DNA of 17,541 nt from Bacteroidaceae bacterium (GTDB taxonomy: Bacteria; Bacteroidota; Bacteroidia; Bacteroidales; Bacteroidaceae), in the NCBI GenBank assembly GCA_016302965.1, contig JAEDMP010000048.1:1-17541 (forward strand), in the 5' to 3' direction. Positions 1-6,201 of the stretch are shown here, piece after piece. A model generated the notes under the pieces. It searched no databases. It worked only from the letters and a program-made list of their open reading frames with translations, and was not told the origin of the DNA. Numbering within the stretch: position 1 is the stretch's first letter; every line of letters starts with the position of its first letter. Both the position numbers and the translations under genes were made by a program.

Positions 1-844
1 CTTCGAGTTGTGCCGATTGCTCTTCGAGTTGTGCCGATTGCTCTTCGAGTTGTGCATTTTGCTCTGCTATCCTTTGGTCTCGCTTCATGATGGCCGTGTC
101 ACGGGTCTCGATGGCAGAGAAATATTCGTCCTCCACATTCATATCCTGACGCAGTTTGCTGTCAGACGCGGCAGTGAGCAGGCGGTGCAGGATGTGTTCC
201 ATCTCGGCATCTCCCTTGAATGCCTCGTCATCTATTCTCAGCACCTGGCGGTTATGTCCGTCCTTGTGGGTCTGGTCGAAGACGCTCAGCACCTCCACCA
301 GTCGGTTGTTCACACGGCCGTGAAGCAGAGGAATCTGTACGATGATGCTGTCGTGTACGAGACTCTCCACAAACGGGTCGGGCATCCCTGTGGTCACCTC
401 CATTCCGTCATAGTCGTACGACTTGTGCTTTACATAGAGCACGGGCTCCTCGATGTCGCCCACGCGATGTCCGAGCAGATAGACGGTTATCATCGGTATG
501 CCCCAACCATTGGGGTTATCATCCTTGATGATGTTGTCGGGATTGGCATATTGCGTACCGAGGTACTGGCGGAAACGCAGCGTCTCCGTCTCCAGCCATG
601 TCTTCTGCAGTTCTATGAGCACCAGTTTCAGGCTTCCGTCGTCCTGGCGCACCTTGGCTCCGAAGTCGATGCGGAACATCGAGATCTTGTCACGCGTACC
701 GTTGGTGTATTCATGCTTCCGCATATCCACTTCGGCCACCTCCTGTTTCAGCAGGGCCGAAAGTATGGTCTTGGCCACGCGGTTGTCCTCCATCAGGTAT
801 TTGAACACCGCATCATAAATCGGGTTTGCAACACTTATTATCAT
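1..844 (-). CDS. PD-(D/E)XK nuclease family protein (Rpn/transposase-like), 3' end cut by window edge
   Basis: The minus-strand frame is open for 281 codons from the ATG at 844-842 to the window edge, with no stop. The N-terminus (MIISVANPIYDAVFKYLMED) is typical of Bacteroidota proteins called Rpn family recombination-promoting nuclease or PDDEXK_2 putative transposase. The likely catalytic core is D60 (FRID) followed by E78-L79-Q80-K81 (IELQK), the E-x-Q variant of the PD-(D/E)XK motif. Family members are Mg-dependent DNA endonucleases linked to recombination; the role of this one is inferred. The C-terminal part from about residue 250 is polar and heptad-repeated (EEQSAQL), predicting a coiled coil. 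The start is supported by AGGA a few nt upstream and by a good promoter 26 nt further up. The gene is monocistronic as far as visible. The C-terminus is missing because of the window edge, not visibly a mutation. The forward-strand open frame over the same bases is a shadow. Confidence 0.85.
   Translation of the reverse strand, partial: MIISVANPIYDAVFKYLMEDNRVAKTILSALLKQEVAEVDMRKHEYTNGTRDKISMFRIDFGAKVRQDDGSLKLVLIELQKTWLETETLRFRQYLGTQYANPDNIIKDDNPNGWGIPMITVYLLGHRVGDIEEPVLYVKHKSYDYDGMEVTTGMPDPFVESLVHDSIIVQIPLLHGRVNNRLVEVLSVFDQTHKDGHNRQVLRIDDEAFKGDAEMEHILHRLLTAASDSKLRQDMNVEDEYFSAIETRDTAIMKRDQRIAEQNAQLEEQSAQLEEQSAQLE
2..64. repeat. 21-bp tandem repeat inside the nuclease gene, three copies to the edge
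   Basis: Two identical 21-bp units (2-22 and 23-43) are followed by a third with a few changes (44-64). The period is exactly seven codons, and on the minus strand each unit encodes one coiled-coil heptad, EEQ(S/N)AQL. The array continues past the left edge, so its full length is unknown. In-frame repeats of this kind readily change copy number by slippage without breaking the frame. Confidence 0.85.
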
Positions 845-869
845 AATCAATTCCTCTTTTATGTCGGTG

Positions 870-901
870 CAAATATAGGGAATTAAAACGACATTACCAA
901 A
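870..901 (-). promoter_or_regulatory. Bacteroidota-type promoter of the nuclease gene
   Basis: On the minus strand the sequence reads TTTG (901-898), 20 nt of spacer, then TATATTTG (877-870). This matches the Bacteroidota primary sigma consensus TTTG-N19-TAnnTTTG. The start codon is 26 nt below the -7 box, leaving a short leader with AGGA near the ATG. Confidence 0.7.
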
Positions 902-1305
902 TAATAGAGTGAAAGGTTTGTGAAAAAATCAAATCTTGCCGGATGTCGTCTTCCGTTTGAAGTGTGAGAGTGATAAGATTGCAGTCGAAAACTGAATAGG
1001 GCCAGTTACTACCTTATTGCTCATAGTTAAATTTCTATAATTTCTATTCTGTCATGGCAACCATTTTTTTTCTGTATGGTGGTGGCCAGATTTCGTCGTT
1101 TTCGCCCGTTGTGGCATTTTGTAAATAAAAATGCCTAACTGGAAAAATTTATTTTCCCAACTGGAAAAAATTATTTTCCCAACTGGAAAGTGCCAAAAAG
1201 CCATTTGGACGTTTTTGGGCGCCTAACGGGCATCCAGATCCGTTGCGAGCCAGGAAAATCCTTCCTTCTGTTCGTTAAAGATTTGTAACATTTGAAATAT
1301 GGAAA
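902..1305. other. Gene-poor AT-rich spacer
   Basis: Between the promoter of the nuclease gene and the terminator of the transporter gene there is about 400 bp with no convincing gene. The short minus-strand open frame from 1449 to 1171 overlaps the SulP 3' end in another frame and has no recognisable content. The only structure I see is the 22-bp tandem repeat at 1136-1190. I see no tRNA or other RNA gene. Confidence 0.5.
1136..1190. repeat. 22-bp AT-rich tandem repeat, 2.5 copies
   Basis: The hexamer AACTGG recurs at 1137, 1159 and 1181, exactly 22 bp apart. Units 1136-1157 and 1158-1179 differ at only two positions, and a third half unit follows. Each unit has the layout AACTGG, an A-run, TTATTTTCC. 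At the junctions TTTCCCAACTGGAAA is close to palindromic, so the repeats could be protein-binding sites or a remnant of a larger intergenic repeat. The function is unknown. Confidence 0.8.
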
Positions 1306-1367
1306 TAAAAAAATCAATGGCATGACTCCTTCGCAATACCAAAAGATTGCAAGAAGCAATGCCACTG
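1306..1367 (-). terminator. Intrinsic terminator of the SulP gene
   Basis: A two-part hairpin lies 45 nt beyond the SulP stop. The outer arms are TGGCAT (1318-1323) and ATGCCA (1359-1364), extended by CA/TG across one mismatch. The inner arms are CTTCGCAAT (1329-1337) and ATTGC-AA-GAAG (1346-1356), with a 2-nt bulge. On the minus strand it is followed by seven T (plus-strand A-run 1307-1313). Confidence 0.65.
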
Positions 1368-1411
1368 ACGATTTGTATCTTATGCTCTGAGAGACTGATG
1401 CCTTGAGGGGC

Positions 1412-3091
1412 TTATGCTTGGAGGCACTGTTTGGCCCGCTCCAGTGCAAGGTTGATATGGCTGCAGATGTTCTCTTCGCCCAGCAGTTCGTTGAAGCCTG
1501 ATTTGGTGAGTACGGCCTGTACCTTGGGGTTCACACCCGAGAGGATGATTTGTATGCCCTCCTTGCGGCTCATCTCACAGAGGTTGGTGAGGTTGTGGAT
1601 ACCCGTTGAATCGACAAAGGGCACCTTGCGCATACGGATGATGCGCACCTTCGGACGGTCGCCCAGTCCGGCCATAATTTCCTCGAAACGGTTGCCGGCT
1701 CCGAAGAAGTAGGGGCCGTTGATCTCGTATACCTCCACACCCTTGGGGATGGTGAGGTGTTCCAGGTTGCCTGCCTTGATGTCGAGTTCCTCGTTGGGGT
1801 CAATCTCGTCGCTGATCACCTTCACGTCGGTTGTCTCAGCCATGCGTCGCATGAAGAGCAGACAGGCGATGATCAGTCCCACCTCAATGGCGATGGTCAG
1901 GTCGAAGATGATGGTGAGGAAGAAGGTGATGAGCAGTACGGTGACGTCACTCTTGGGATTCTTGGTCAGGGCGAGGAACGAGCGCCAGCCGCTCATGCCA
2001 TAGCTCACCACCACCAGCACACCAGCCAGACACGCCATGGGAATATACTGTGCCAAGGGCATGAGGAAGAGGAAGATGAGCAGCAATACGGCAGCATGGA
2101 TGATACCGGCGATGGGGGTGCGTCCGCCATTGTTGATGTTGGTCATGGTGCGGGCGATGGCACCTGTGGCAGGAATACCTCCGAAGAGGGGTGAAGCCAG
2201 GTTGGCAATACCCTGGGCCACCAGTTCGGTATTCGAGTCATGGTGGTCGCCGATGACACCGTCGGCCACGGTGGCAGAGAGCAGACTCTCAATGGCTCCG
2301 AGGATGGCAATGGTGAGGGCGGGTGATACCAGTCGTTTGATGGTTTCCCAGGTCATCTCTGGCACATGGGCATCGGGCAGTTGAGCCGAGATGGAGAAAC
2401 GGTCGCCGATGGTCTCGATGGAGCTGACACCAGCGAAGTTCTTGAGCAGCAGGGCTATCACCGTCATCACGATGATGGCAATCAGCGAGCCGGGAATCTT
2501 CTTGCTGAATCGGGGCGTGATGGCAATCACCACCACACTCAGCAGTCCGATAATCGTGGTCCAGAGGTCGGCGGTGGTCAGGTTCTGGATGTAGACCACC
2601 CATTTCTCGATAAAGTCGGAAGGCACCGATGCCAGTTGCAGACCGAAGAGGTCTTTGATCTGGGTGGTGAAGATGGTGACGGCGATACCGCTGGTGAATC
2701 CTACCACAATCGGGTAGGGGATATATTTGATGATGGTGCCGAGATGGAGCAGACCGAAGAGCACCAGGAAGGCACCCGCCATGAAGGTGGCAATGGCCAG
2801 TCCCTCAATGCCGTACTGCTGGATGATGCCGTAGATGATGATGATAAACGCACCGGTAGGTCCGCCTATCTGCACCTTGCTGCCACCGAATACCGAGATG
2901 ATGAGACCGGCCACGATGGCTGTGATGATACCCTTTTCGGGAGTCACTCCCGATGCGATACCGAAGGCGATGGCCAAAGGCAGGGCCACGATACCCACAA
3001 TGATTCCCGCCATCACATCGGAGGTGAGATTCTTCTTGTCGTAGTTCCTCAGGGTGTCGAGGATCTTGGGTCTAAACTCAAACGCTTTCAT
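1412..3091 (-). CDS. SulP/SLC26-family inorganic anion transporter with STAS domain
   Basis: This 559-aa inner-membrane protein has the SulP layout. Residues from about 20 to 430 are strongly hydrophobic and hold the multi-helix transport core, including the glycine- and proline-rich first helices (GIIVGIVALPLAIAFGIASG) and a VQIGGPTGAF segment typical of the family. A cytoplasmic STAS domain follows at about 440-555, with the D494-S-T-G loop that in anti-sigma-antagonist relatives is the phosphorylation site. SulP proteins exchange or symport sulfate, bicarbonate or other anions; the substrate cannot be told from sequence. The length is normal for bacterial SulP proteins. The gene stands alone between a divergent rRNA methyltransferase gene and its own terminator. 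No Shine-Dalgarno sequence is visible, as is common in this phylum. A FNR/CRP-like palindrome lies upstream, centred about 56 nt from the -7 box. Confidence 0.92.
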   Translation of the reverse strand: MKAFEFRPKILDTLRNYDKKNLTSDVMAGIIVGIVALPLAIAFGIASGVTPEKGIITAIVAGLIISVFGGSKVQIGGPTGAFIIIIYGIIQQYGIEGLAIATFMAGAFLVLFGLLHLGTIIKYIPYPIVVGFTSGIAVTIFTTQIKDLFGLQLASVPSDFIEKWVVYIQNLTTADLWTTIIGLLSVVVIAITPRFSKKIPGSLIAIIVMTVIALLLKNFAGVSSIETIGDRFSISAQLPDAHVPEMTWETIKRLVSPALTIAILGAIESLLSATVADGVIGDHHDSNTELVAQGIANLASPLFGGIPATGAIARTMTNINNGGRTPIAGIIHAAVLLLIFLFLMPLAQYIPMACLAGVLVVVSYGMSGWRSFLALTKNPKSDVTVLLITFFLTIIFDLTIAIEVGLIIACLLFMRRMAETTDVKVISDEIDPNEELDIKAGNLEHLTIPKGVEVYEINGPYFFGAGNRFEEIMAGLGDRPKVRIIRMRKVPFVDSTGIHNLTNLCEMSRKEGIQIILSGVNPKVQAVLTKSGFNELLGEENICSHINLALERAKQCLQA

Positions 3092-3183
3092 GTTGATGAA
3101 TTTGTAATATAATAGTGATACTTGTTACCCCTCTGGTGACATGCCATCAGGGGGATGACATGCCGAAAAAACTATATTTTTTG

Positions 3184-3191
3184 CAAAGGTA
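3184..3191 (-). promoter_or_regulatory. -7 promoter box for the SulP gene
   Basis: The minus strand reads TACCTTTG, matching TAnnTTTG, about 93 nt upstream of the SulP start codon. No good TTTG is present 19-20 nt upstream, so the -33 element is weak. That would fit a promoter needing an activator. Confidence 0.5.
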
Positions 3192-3240
3192 CGTTAATTT
3201 TTCCACATATCTACTGAAAAACAAGAAAACCTTATTTTTA

Positions 3241-3254
3241 TTGATGTAAATCAA
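3241..3254. promoter_or_regulatory. FNR/CRP-type palindrome in the sulP-trmH divergent region
   Basis: TTGAT-GTAA-ATCAA is an exact match to the classical FNR box TTGAT-N4-ATCAA. It sits between two divergent promoters. Its centre is about 18 nt before the forward -7 box, overlapping the place of the -33 element (possible repression), and about 56 nt before the reverse -7 box (possible activation). Bacteroidota encode many CRP/FNR-family regulators; which one binds here is unknown. Confidence 0.5.
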
Positions 3255-3265
3255 GGAAAAATCCG

Positions 3266-3273
3266 TACCTTTG
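3266..3273 (+). promoter_or_regulatory. -7 promoter box for the RNA methyltransferase gene
   Basis: TACCTTTG matches the Bacteroidota -7 consensus, 76 nt before the start codon. The -33 position is occupied by the palindrome at 3241-3254; ATTG at 3240-3243 is the nearest candidate, with a 22-nt spacer. Confidence 0.55.
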
Positions 3274-3282
3274 CAGGAGCAA

Positions 3283-3314
3283 GAGGGGATAATCCTGTCT
3301 GCCTGCAACCCCTC
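3283..3314 (+). other. Possible 5'-leader hairpin of the RNA methyltransferase mRNA
   Basis: GAGGGG (3283-3288) pairs perfectly with CCCCTC (3309-3314) around a 20-nt loop within the predicted leader, and a run of A follows rather than T. It could be a structural leader element or chance; there is no match to a riboswitch class I know. Confidence 0.25.
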
Positions 3315-3349
3315 ATCTGAAAAAAAGCATCATCAAGCAAACCCATATC

Positions 3350-4162
3350 ATGATGAATATCATAGAAATCGAATCATTGGATATGCCGGGATTGGACATC
3401 TTCGGCAAACTGACCGAGGCCCAGTTGCGGCAAGGTCTGGAGCATGGCCAGGGGTTGTTCATCGCCGAGAGCCCGAAGGTCATCAAGGTGGCATTGGATG
3501 CCGGTTACGAACCTTTCGCCCTTTTGTGTGAGCGCAAGCATATCACGGGCGATGCGGCCTCGCTCATAGCCCGTTGTGGCGATATTCCCATCTATACCGG
3601 TGAGCGTCAGTTGCTTTCGTCGCTCACGGGTTATACCCTCACGCGAGGGGTGTTGTGTGCCATGCGTCGTCGTCAGTTGCCTTCGGTAGAGGCCGTCTGC
3701 AGGGATGCCCGTAGGGTGGTGGTGATTGATGGGGTGGTGGACACCACCAACATTGGAGCCATCTTCCGTTCGGCGGCGGCTTTGGGCATGGATGCCGTAT
3801 TGCTCACACGCAACAGTTGTGACCCGCTCAACCGCCGTTCCATCCGCGTGTCGATGGGTACGGTGTTTCTCGTCCCCTGGACCTGGCTCGACGGAGAACC
3901 CTCACAGCTGCATGAATACGGGTTCAAGACGGCCGCTATGGCGCTGACCGCCGACTCCGTCTCCCTATCGCATCCGGCCTTGAAGCAGGAGCCCCGCTTG
4001 GCCGTGGTCATGGGCACCGAGGGCGACGGACTCCCCTGTCAAACCATCAGCGAGGCCGACTATGTGGTGCGCATTCCCATGTATCATGCCGTCGACTCGC
4101 TCAATGTGGCAGCCGCTGCGGCGGTGGCCTGTTGGGAACTGGGCAAGCGCAAGGAAGAATAA
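3350..4162 (+). CDS. SpoU/TrmH-family RNA 2'-O-ribose methyltransferase
   Basis: This 270-aa protein has the SPOUT layout: an N-terminal substrate-binding domain (about 15-110, with the GLFIAES segment) and a C-terminal trefoil-knot SpoU domain. The three SpoU motifs are present: NIGAIFR (134-140), MGTEGDGL (221-228), and IPM followed by DSLNVAAAAAV (242-259). Such enzymes transfer methyl from S-adenosylmethionine to the ribose 2'-OH of tRNA or rRNA in the cytoplasm. The exact nucleotide target (TrmH, RlmB or TsnR type) cannot be assigned. The start is ambiguous between adjacent ATGs at 3350 and 3353. The gene is transcribed alone and ends in a strong bidirectional hairpin. Confidence 0.9.
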   Translation: MMNIIEIESLDMPGLDIFGKLTEAQLRQGLEHGQGLFIAESPKVIKVALDAGYEPFALLCERKHITGDAASLIARCGDIPIYTGERQLLSSLTGYTLTRGVLCAMRRRQLPSVEAVCRDARRVVVIDGVVDTTNIGAIFRSAAALGMDAVLLTRNSCDPLNRRSIRVSMGTVFLVPWTWLDGEPSQLHEYGFKTAAMALTADSVSLSHPALKQEPRLAVVMGTEGDGLPCQTISEADYVVRIPMYHAVDSLNVAAAAAVACWELGKRKEE

Positions 4163-4166
4163 GGAA

Positions 4167-4205
4167 AAAGAGGGGCGTGTCCATGGTTGTGACACACCCC
4201 TCTTT
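4167..4205. terminator. Bidirectional intrinsic terminator
   Basis: A 15-bp stem with one internal mismatch, AAAGAGGGGCGTGTC (4167-4181) pairing with GACACACCCCTCTTT (4191-4205), has a 9-nt loop and starts 4 nt after the methyltransferase stop. T-rich sequence follows on the plus strand and TTTTTCC on the minus strand. It can therefore end both the methyltransferase transcript and the convergent small gene. Confidence 0.85.
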
Positions 4206-4231
4206 GCTTTATTCTGTGAACGATGTCGGGT

Positions 4232-4336
4232 TTATACCGGGAAGTTCACTCTTCCGTAGTTGTACATTCTCAGCATGTTCACGCAATACTTCGATACTTT
4301 CTTGTTCTCTGCAATTTTGTTAATCATTCTTTTCAT
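4232..4336 (-). CDS. Small basic protein of 34 aa, unknown function
   Basis: The minus strand encodes a 34-codon open frame, MKRMINKIAENKKVSKYC at the start and ending in NYGRVNFPV, with an ATG at 4336 and a TAA at 4234-4232. It is lysine/arginine-rich, with an amphipathic-looking N-terminal half and no signal peptide or membrane segment. Reasons to believe it: a TATCTTTG -7 box about 99 nt upstream on the same strand, weak AGG before the ATG, and the bidirectional terminator 27 nt after its stop. Together these make a complete transcription unit that otherwise has no purpose. I do not recognise the family. The leader of about 90 nt is long for so small a gene; the unit could instead be a small RNA. 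Confidence 0.5.
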   Translation of the reverse strand: MKRMINKIAENKKVSKYCVNMLRMYNYGRVNFPV

Positions 4337-4434
4337 AATCTTTTTACCTTAAATCAATTATACAATCTTTTTACTTTCTCTTGTGGGATGCAGCTTCACA
4401 TCCTGTTATCCTTTTTTCTTCTTGTTTTCTGGTG

Positions 4435-4442
4435 CAAAGATA
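4435..4442 (-). promoter_or_regulatory. -7 promoter box for the small minus-strand gene
   Basis: The minus strand reads TATCTTTG, an exact TAnnTTTG match followed by GC as in other promoters of this window. No clear TTTG lies at the -33 distance. The predicted leader to the ATG at 4336 is about 90 nt. Confidence 0.45.
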
Positions 4443-4502
4443 GAGGGATTTTCCGAACCGCCATTCATTTTTCCTGTTAATAGGATGATAATCTGCCCTT
4501 TT

Positions 4503-4518
4503 ATTGACCCAAGTCAAT
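4503..4518. promoter_or_regulatory. FNR/CRP-type palindrome upstream of fetA
   Basis: ATTGAC-CCAA-GTCAAT is a perfect inverted repeat with the same half-site and N4 spacing as the palindrome at 3241-3254. Its centre is 59.5 nt upstream of the -7 box, hence near -70 relative to a start about 7 nt below the box. That is a position typical of class I CRP/FNR-type activation. It may also act on the divergent small gene. Confidence 0.5.
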
Positions 4519-4546
4519 ATGGATAGTGATTTTTAGGCCCGGAAAC

Positions 4547-4577
4547 TTTGCGTTTACGAAATGTTGTTGTACTTTTG
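4547..4577 (+). promoter_or_regulatory. Promoter of the fetAB operon
   Basis: TTTG (4547-4550), a 19-nt spacer, then TACTTTTG (4570-4577) gives a perfect match to the Bacteroidota consensus. It overlaps the 5' end of the longest open frame (ATG at 4561), so that ATG lies above the transcription start and cannot be the real start codon. Confidence 0.8.
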
Positions 4578-4599
4578 CATCCATATTAGCAAAAAAGAT

Positions 4600-5226
4600 A
4601 TGTTGGAAGTGAAGAATGCCTGTTTCAGTGCAGGCGAAAAGAATTTGTTTGCCGACTTGTCGTTTACGCTCAATGCAGGCACGATGGCCTGTATAGTGGG
4701 CGAGTCGGGGTGTGGAAAAACCAGTTTGTTGCGCTGCCTGATGGGCTTCTCGCGGCTTGACAGCGGTTTCATCAGCTATGACGGCGAGTTGCTTACGCCA
4801 CATTCTGCCGAGACCTTCCGCCGGCAGATGGCCTATCTGCCCCAGGAGTTGGCGTTGCTTTCCTGTCAGAAGGTGAGTGAGATGGTGGCTTTGCCCTTCC
4901 AGTTGCGAGAGAATCGTCATCTGCCTTTCTCTAAGAAACGGCTGCAGGAAGAGATGGAACGCCTGCATCTGGCTCCCGAGACCTACGACAAGAAGGTGGC
5001 CGAACTCAGTGGTGGTGAGCGCCAGCGCGTGATGCTGGCCGTTTGTGGTCTGCTGGGCAAACGTTATGTGTTTGTCGATGAACCCACCTCGGCCTTGGAG
5101 CGTCAGACCTCCGAACTGGTCAGCGCCTATCTGCGGCGCATGGCAGAGGCCGGTGCCACGGTGCTTGCCGTCACCCACGATGAGGGGCTCGCTGCCCACT
5201 GCGACCTTCAGATACGGATCGTCTGA
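4600..5226 (+). CDS. fetA: ABC transporter ATP-binding protein, FetA-like (iron export)
   Basis: From the ATG at 4600 this is a 208-aa ATPase with all the ABC signatures: Walker A GESGCGKT (34-41), Q-loop Q82, signature LSGGERQ (136-142), Walker B YVFVDEP (156-162) and H-loop H193. An upstream in-frame ATG at 4561 would add 13 residues, but the promoter at 4547-4577 overlaps that segment. The start at 4600 gives a normal ABC N-terminus (MLEVKNACFSAG). The next gene encodes a clear FetB permease, so this is the partner ATPase of a FetAB-type complex. In Escherichia coli FetAB exports iron and protects against oxidative stress; the substrate here is inferred by homology. The ATPase acts on the cytoplasmic face. 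The gap to fetB is 42 nt, so co-transcription is likely. Confidence 0.88.
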   Translation: MLEVKNACFSAGEKNLFADLSFTLNAGTMACIVGESGCGKTSLLRCLMGFSRLDSGFISYDGELLTPHSAETFRRQMAYLPQELALLSCQKVSEMVALPFQLRENRHLPFSKKRLQEEMERLHLAPETYDKKVAELSGGERQRVMLAVCGLLGKRYVFVDEPTSALERQTSELVSAYLRRMAEAGATVLAVTHDEGLAAHCDLQIRIV

Positions 5227-5268
5227 TTCCTCCTCCCTTATGATTACCTCTTATCAAGCAAATACAGC

Positions 5269-6054
5269 ATGAATACCTTAGACATCTCCTATTTCGGCTT
5301 GGCCGTAGGCCTCCTGCTGATGGCCATCCCCCTCTACGCCTTCCATTATTTCCGGGTGGGCCAGGTGCTTTCCACCCTCATAGCCACGTTGAGGATGGTG
5401 GTGCAGCTGTCGCTCATCGGCATCTATCTCAAGTATCTGTTTCTTTGGAACAACCTCTGGCTCAACCTCCTCTGGGTATTGGTGATGGTGGTGGTGGCCG
5501 CCTCGACCATCACCTCGCGCACCCGTCTGCGATTCCTCACCATCTTTTTCCCCTTGGTGTCGTCGCTGCTGGCATCGGCATTGGTGGTGGGGCTCTATTT
5601 CCTGTTGCCCGTACTCCATCTGTCCCATCCCTTCGATGCCCGCTATTTCATTCCCATCATGGGCATACTGATGGGCAACATGCTGGGGGTAAATGTGATG
5701 GGGCTCAATACGTATTACGACTGCCTGCAGCGTGAGCAGCAACTCTACTATTACCTTTTGGGCAACGGTGCCACCCATATCGAGGCGGTCACCCCCTTTG
5801 TACGCCAGGCTTTGGAGAAATCTTTCGCTCCGTGTATCGGCAACATGGCGGTAATGGGACTGGTGTCGCTTCCCGGCACGATGATTGGTCAGATATTGGG
5901 AGGCAGCTCGCCTGATGTAGCCATCAAGTATCAGATGATGATTATCGTTATCACCTTTGTGGCATCGATGTTCTCCCTGCTCATCACCCTCTATCTGGCC
6001 GACCGACGCTCGTTTGATGTCAGCGGTAGTCTCCGTCAGGTAAGAAAAAGTTGA
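5269..6054 (+). CDS. fetB: ABC transporter permease, FetB-like (UPF0014)
   Basis: This 261-aa integral membrane protein has about seven hydrophobic segments. It carries the conserved features of the FetB/YbbM (UPF0014) family: an early RMVVQLSLIG helix, the PIMGILMGNMLGVNVMGL stretch, a cytoplasmic EAVTPFVRQALEKS segment and GLVSLPGTMIGQILGG. The length matches the family. It should form the transmembrane channel of an exporter with the preceding ATPase. A tiny frame (ATG at 5240, 10 codons) ends in a TGA that overlaps this start codon as ATGA, so translational coupling across the 42-nt gap is possible. Substrate iron is inferred from the E. coli family member. No convincing terminator follows the stop; the 3' flank is AT-rich. 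Confidence 0.9.
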   Translation: MNTLDISYFGLAVGLLLMAIPLYAFHYFRVGQVLSTLIATLRMVVQLSLIGIYLKYLFLWNNLWLNLLWVLVMVVVAASTITSRTRLRFLTIFFPLVSSLLASALVVGLYFLLPVLHLSHPFDARYFIPIMGILMGNMLGVNVMGLNTYYDCLQREQQLYYYLLGNGATHIEAVTPFVRQALEKSFAPCIGNMAVMGLVSLPGTMIGQILGGSSPDVAIKYQMMIIVITFVASMFSLLITLYLADRRSFDVSGSLRQVRKS

Positions 6055-6139
6055 CTAAAAAAAGCGTTATGTAGCGTTAAATAATCTTTTTCTTATATAT
6101 ATATAAAGGTGTAAAAGGCAGAAAACGGGAATTTTTGAC

Positions 6140-6147
6140 TAACTTTG
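6140..6147 (+). promoter_or_regulatory. -7 promoter box of the secreted-protein operon
   Basis: TAACTTTG matches TAnnTTTG, 54 nt before the start codon of the 1266-aa protein. No TTTG is present at the usual -33 distance. A perfect 12-bp palindrome, ATGAATATTCAT (6152-6163), lies right after the box, at about the transcription start, and could be an operator. Confidence 0.5.
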
Positions 6148-6201
6148 CCAAATGAATATTCATGTGAAATTTAAATTATCAATTATCAATTTATTAAAAA
6201 T

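Noticed and set aside
8..886. 292-aa forward open frame over the nuclease gene
   Set aside because: It is the exact reverse-frame shadow of the minus-strand nuclease gene, which has family motifs, a promoter and a repeat in codon register.
1171..1449. 92-aa minus-strand open frame at the SulP 3' end
   Set aside because: It overlaps the SulP gene in another frame and spans its terminator hairpin; the content is not protein-like.
3271..3308. Second leader stem TTGCAGG / CCTGCAA that with the GAGGGG / CCCCTC stem would form a pseudoknot
   Set aside because: The 5' arm lies within or just after the -7 promoter box, so it is probably not in the transcript.
4501..5199. 232-aa minus-strand open frame over fetA
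   Set aside because: It is antisense to an ABC ATPase with complete motifs; it shows no family signature and spans the fetA promoter.
6064..6083. Repeated GCGTTA after fetB as a possible terminator
   Set aside because: The copies are direct, not inverted, so no hairpin forms.
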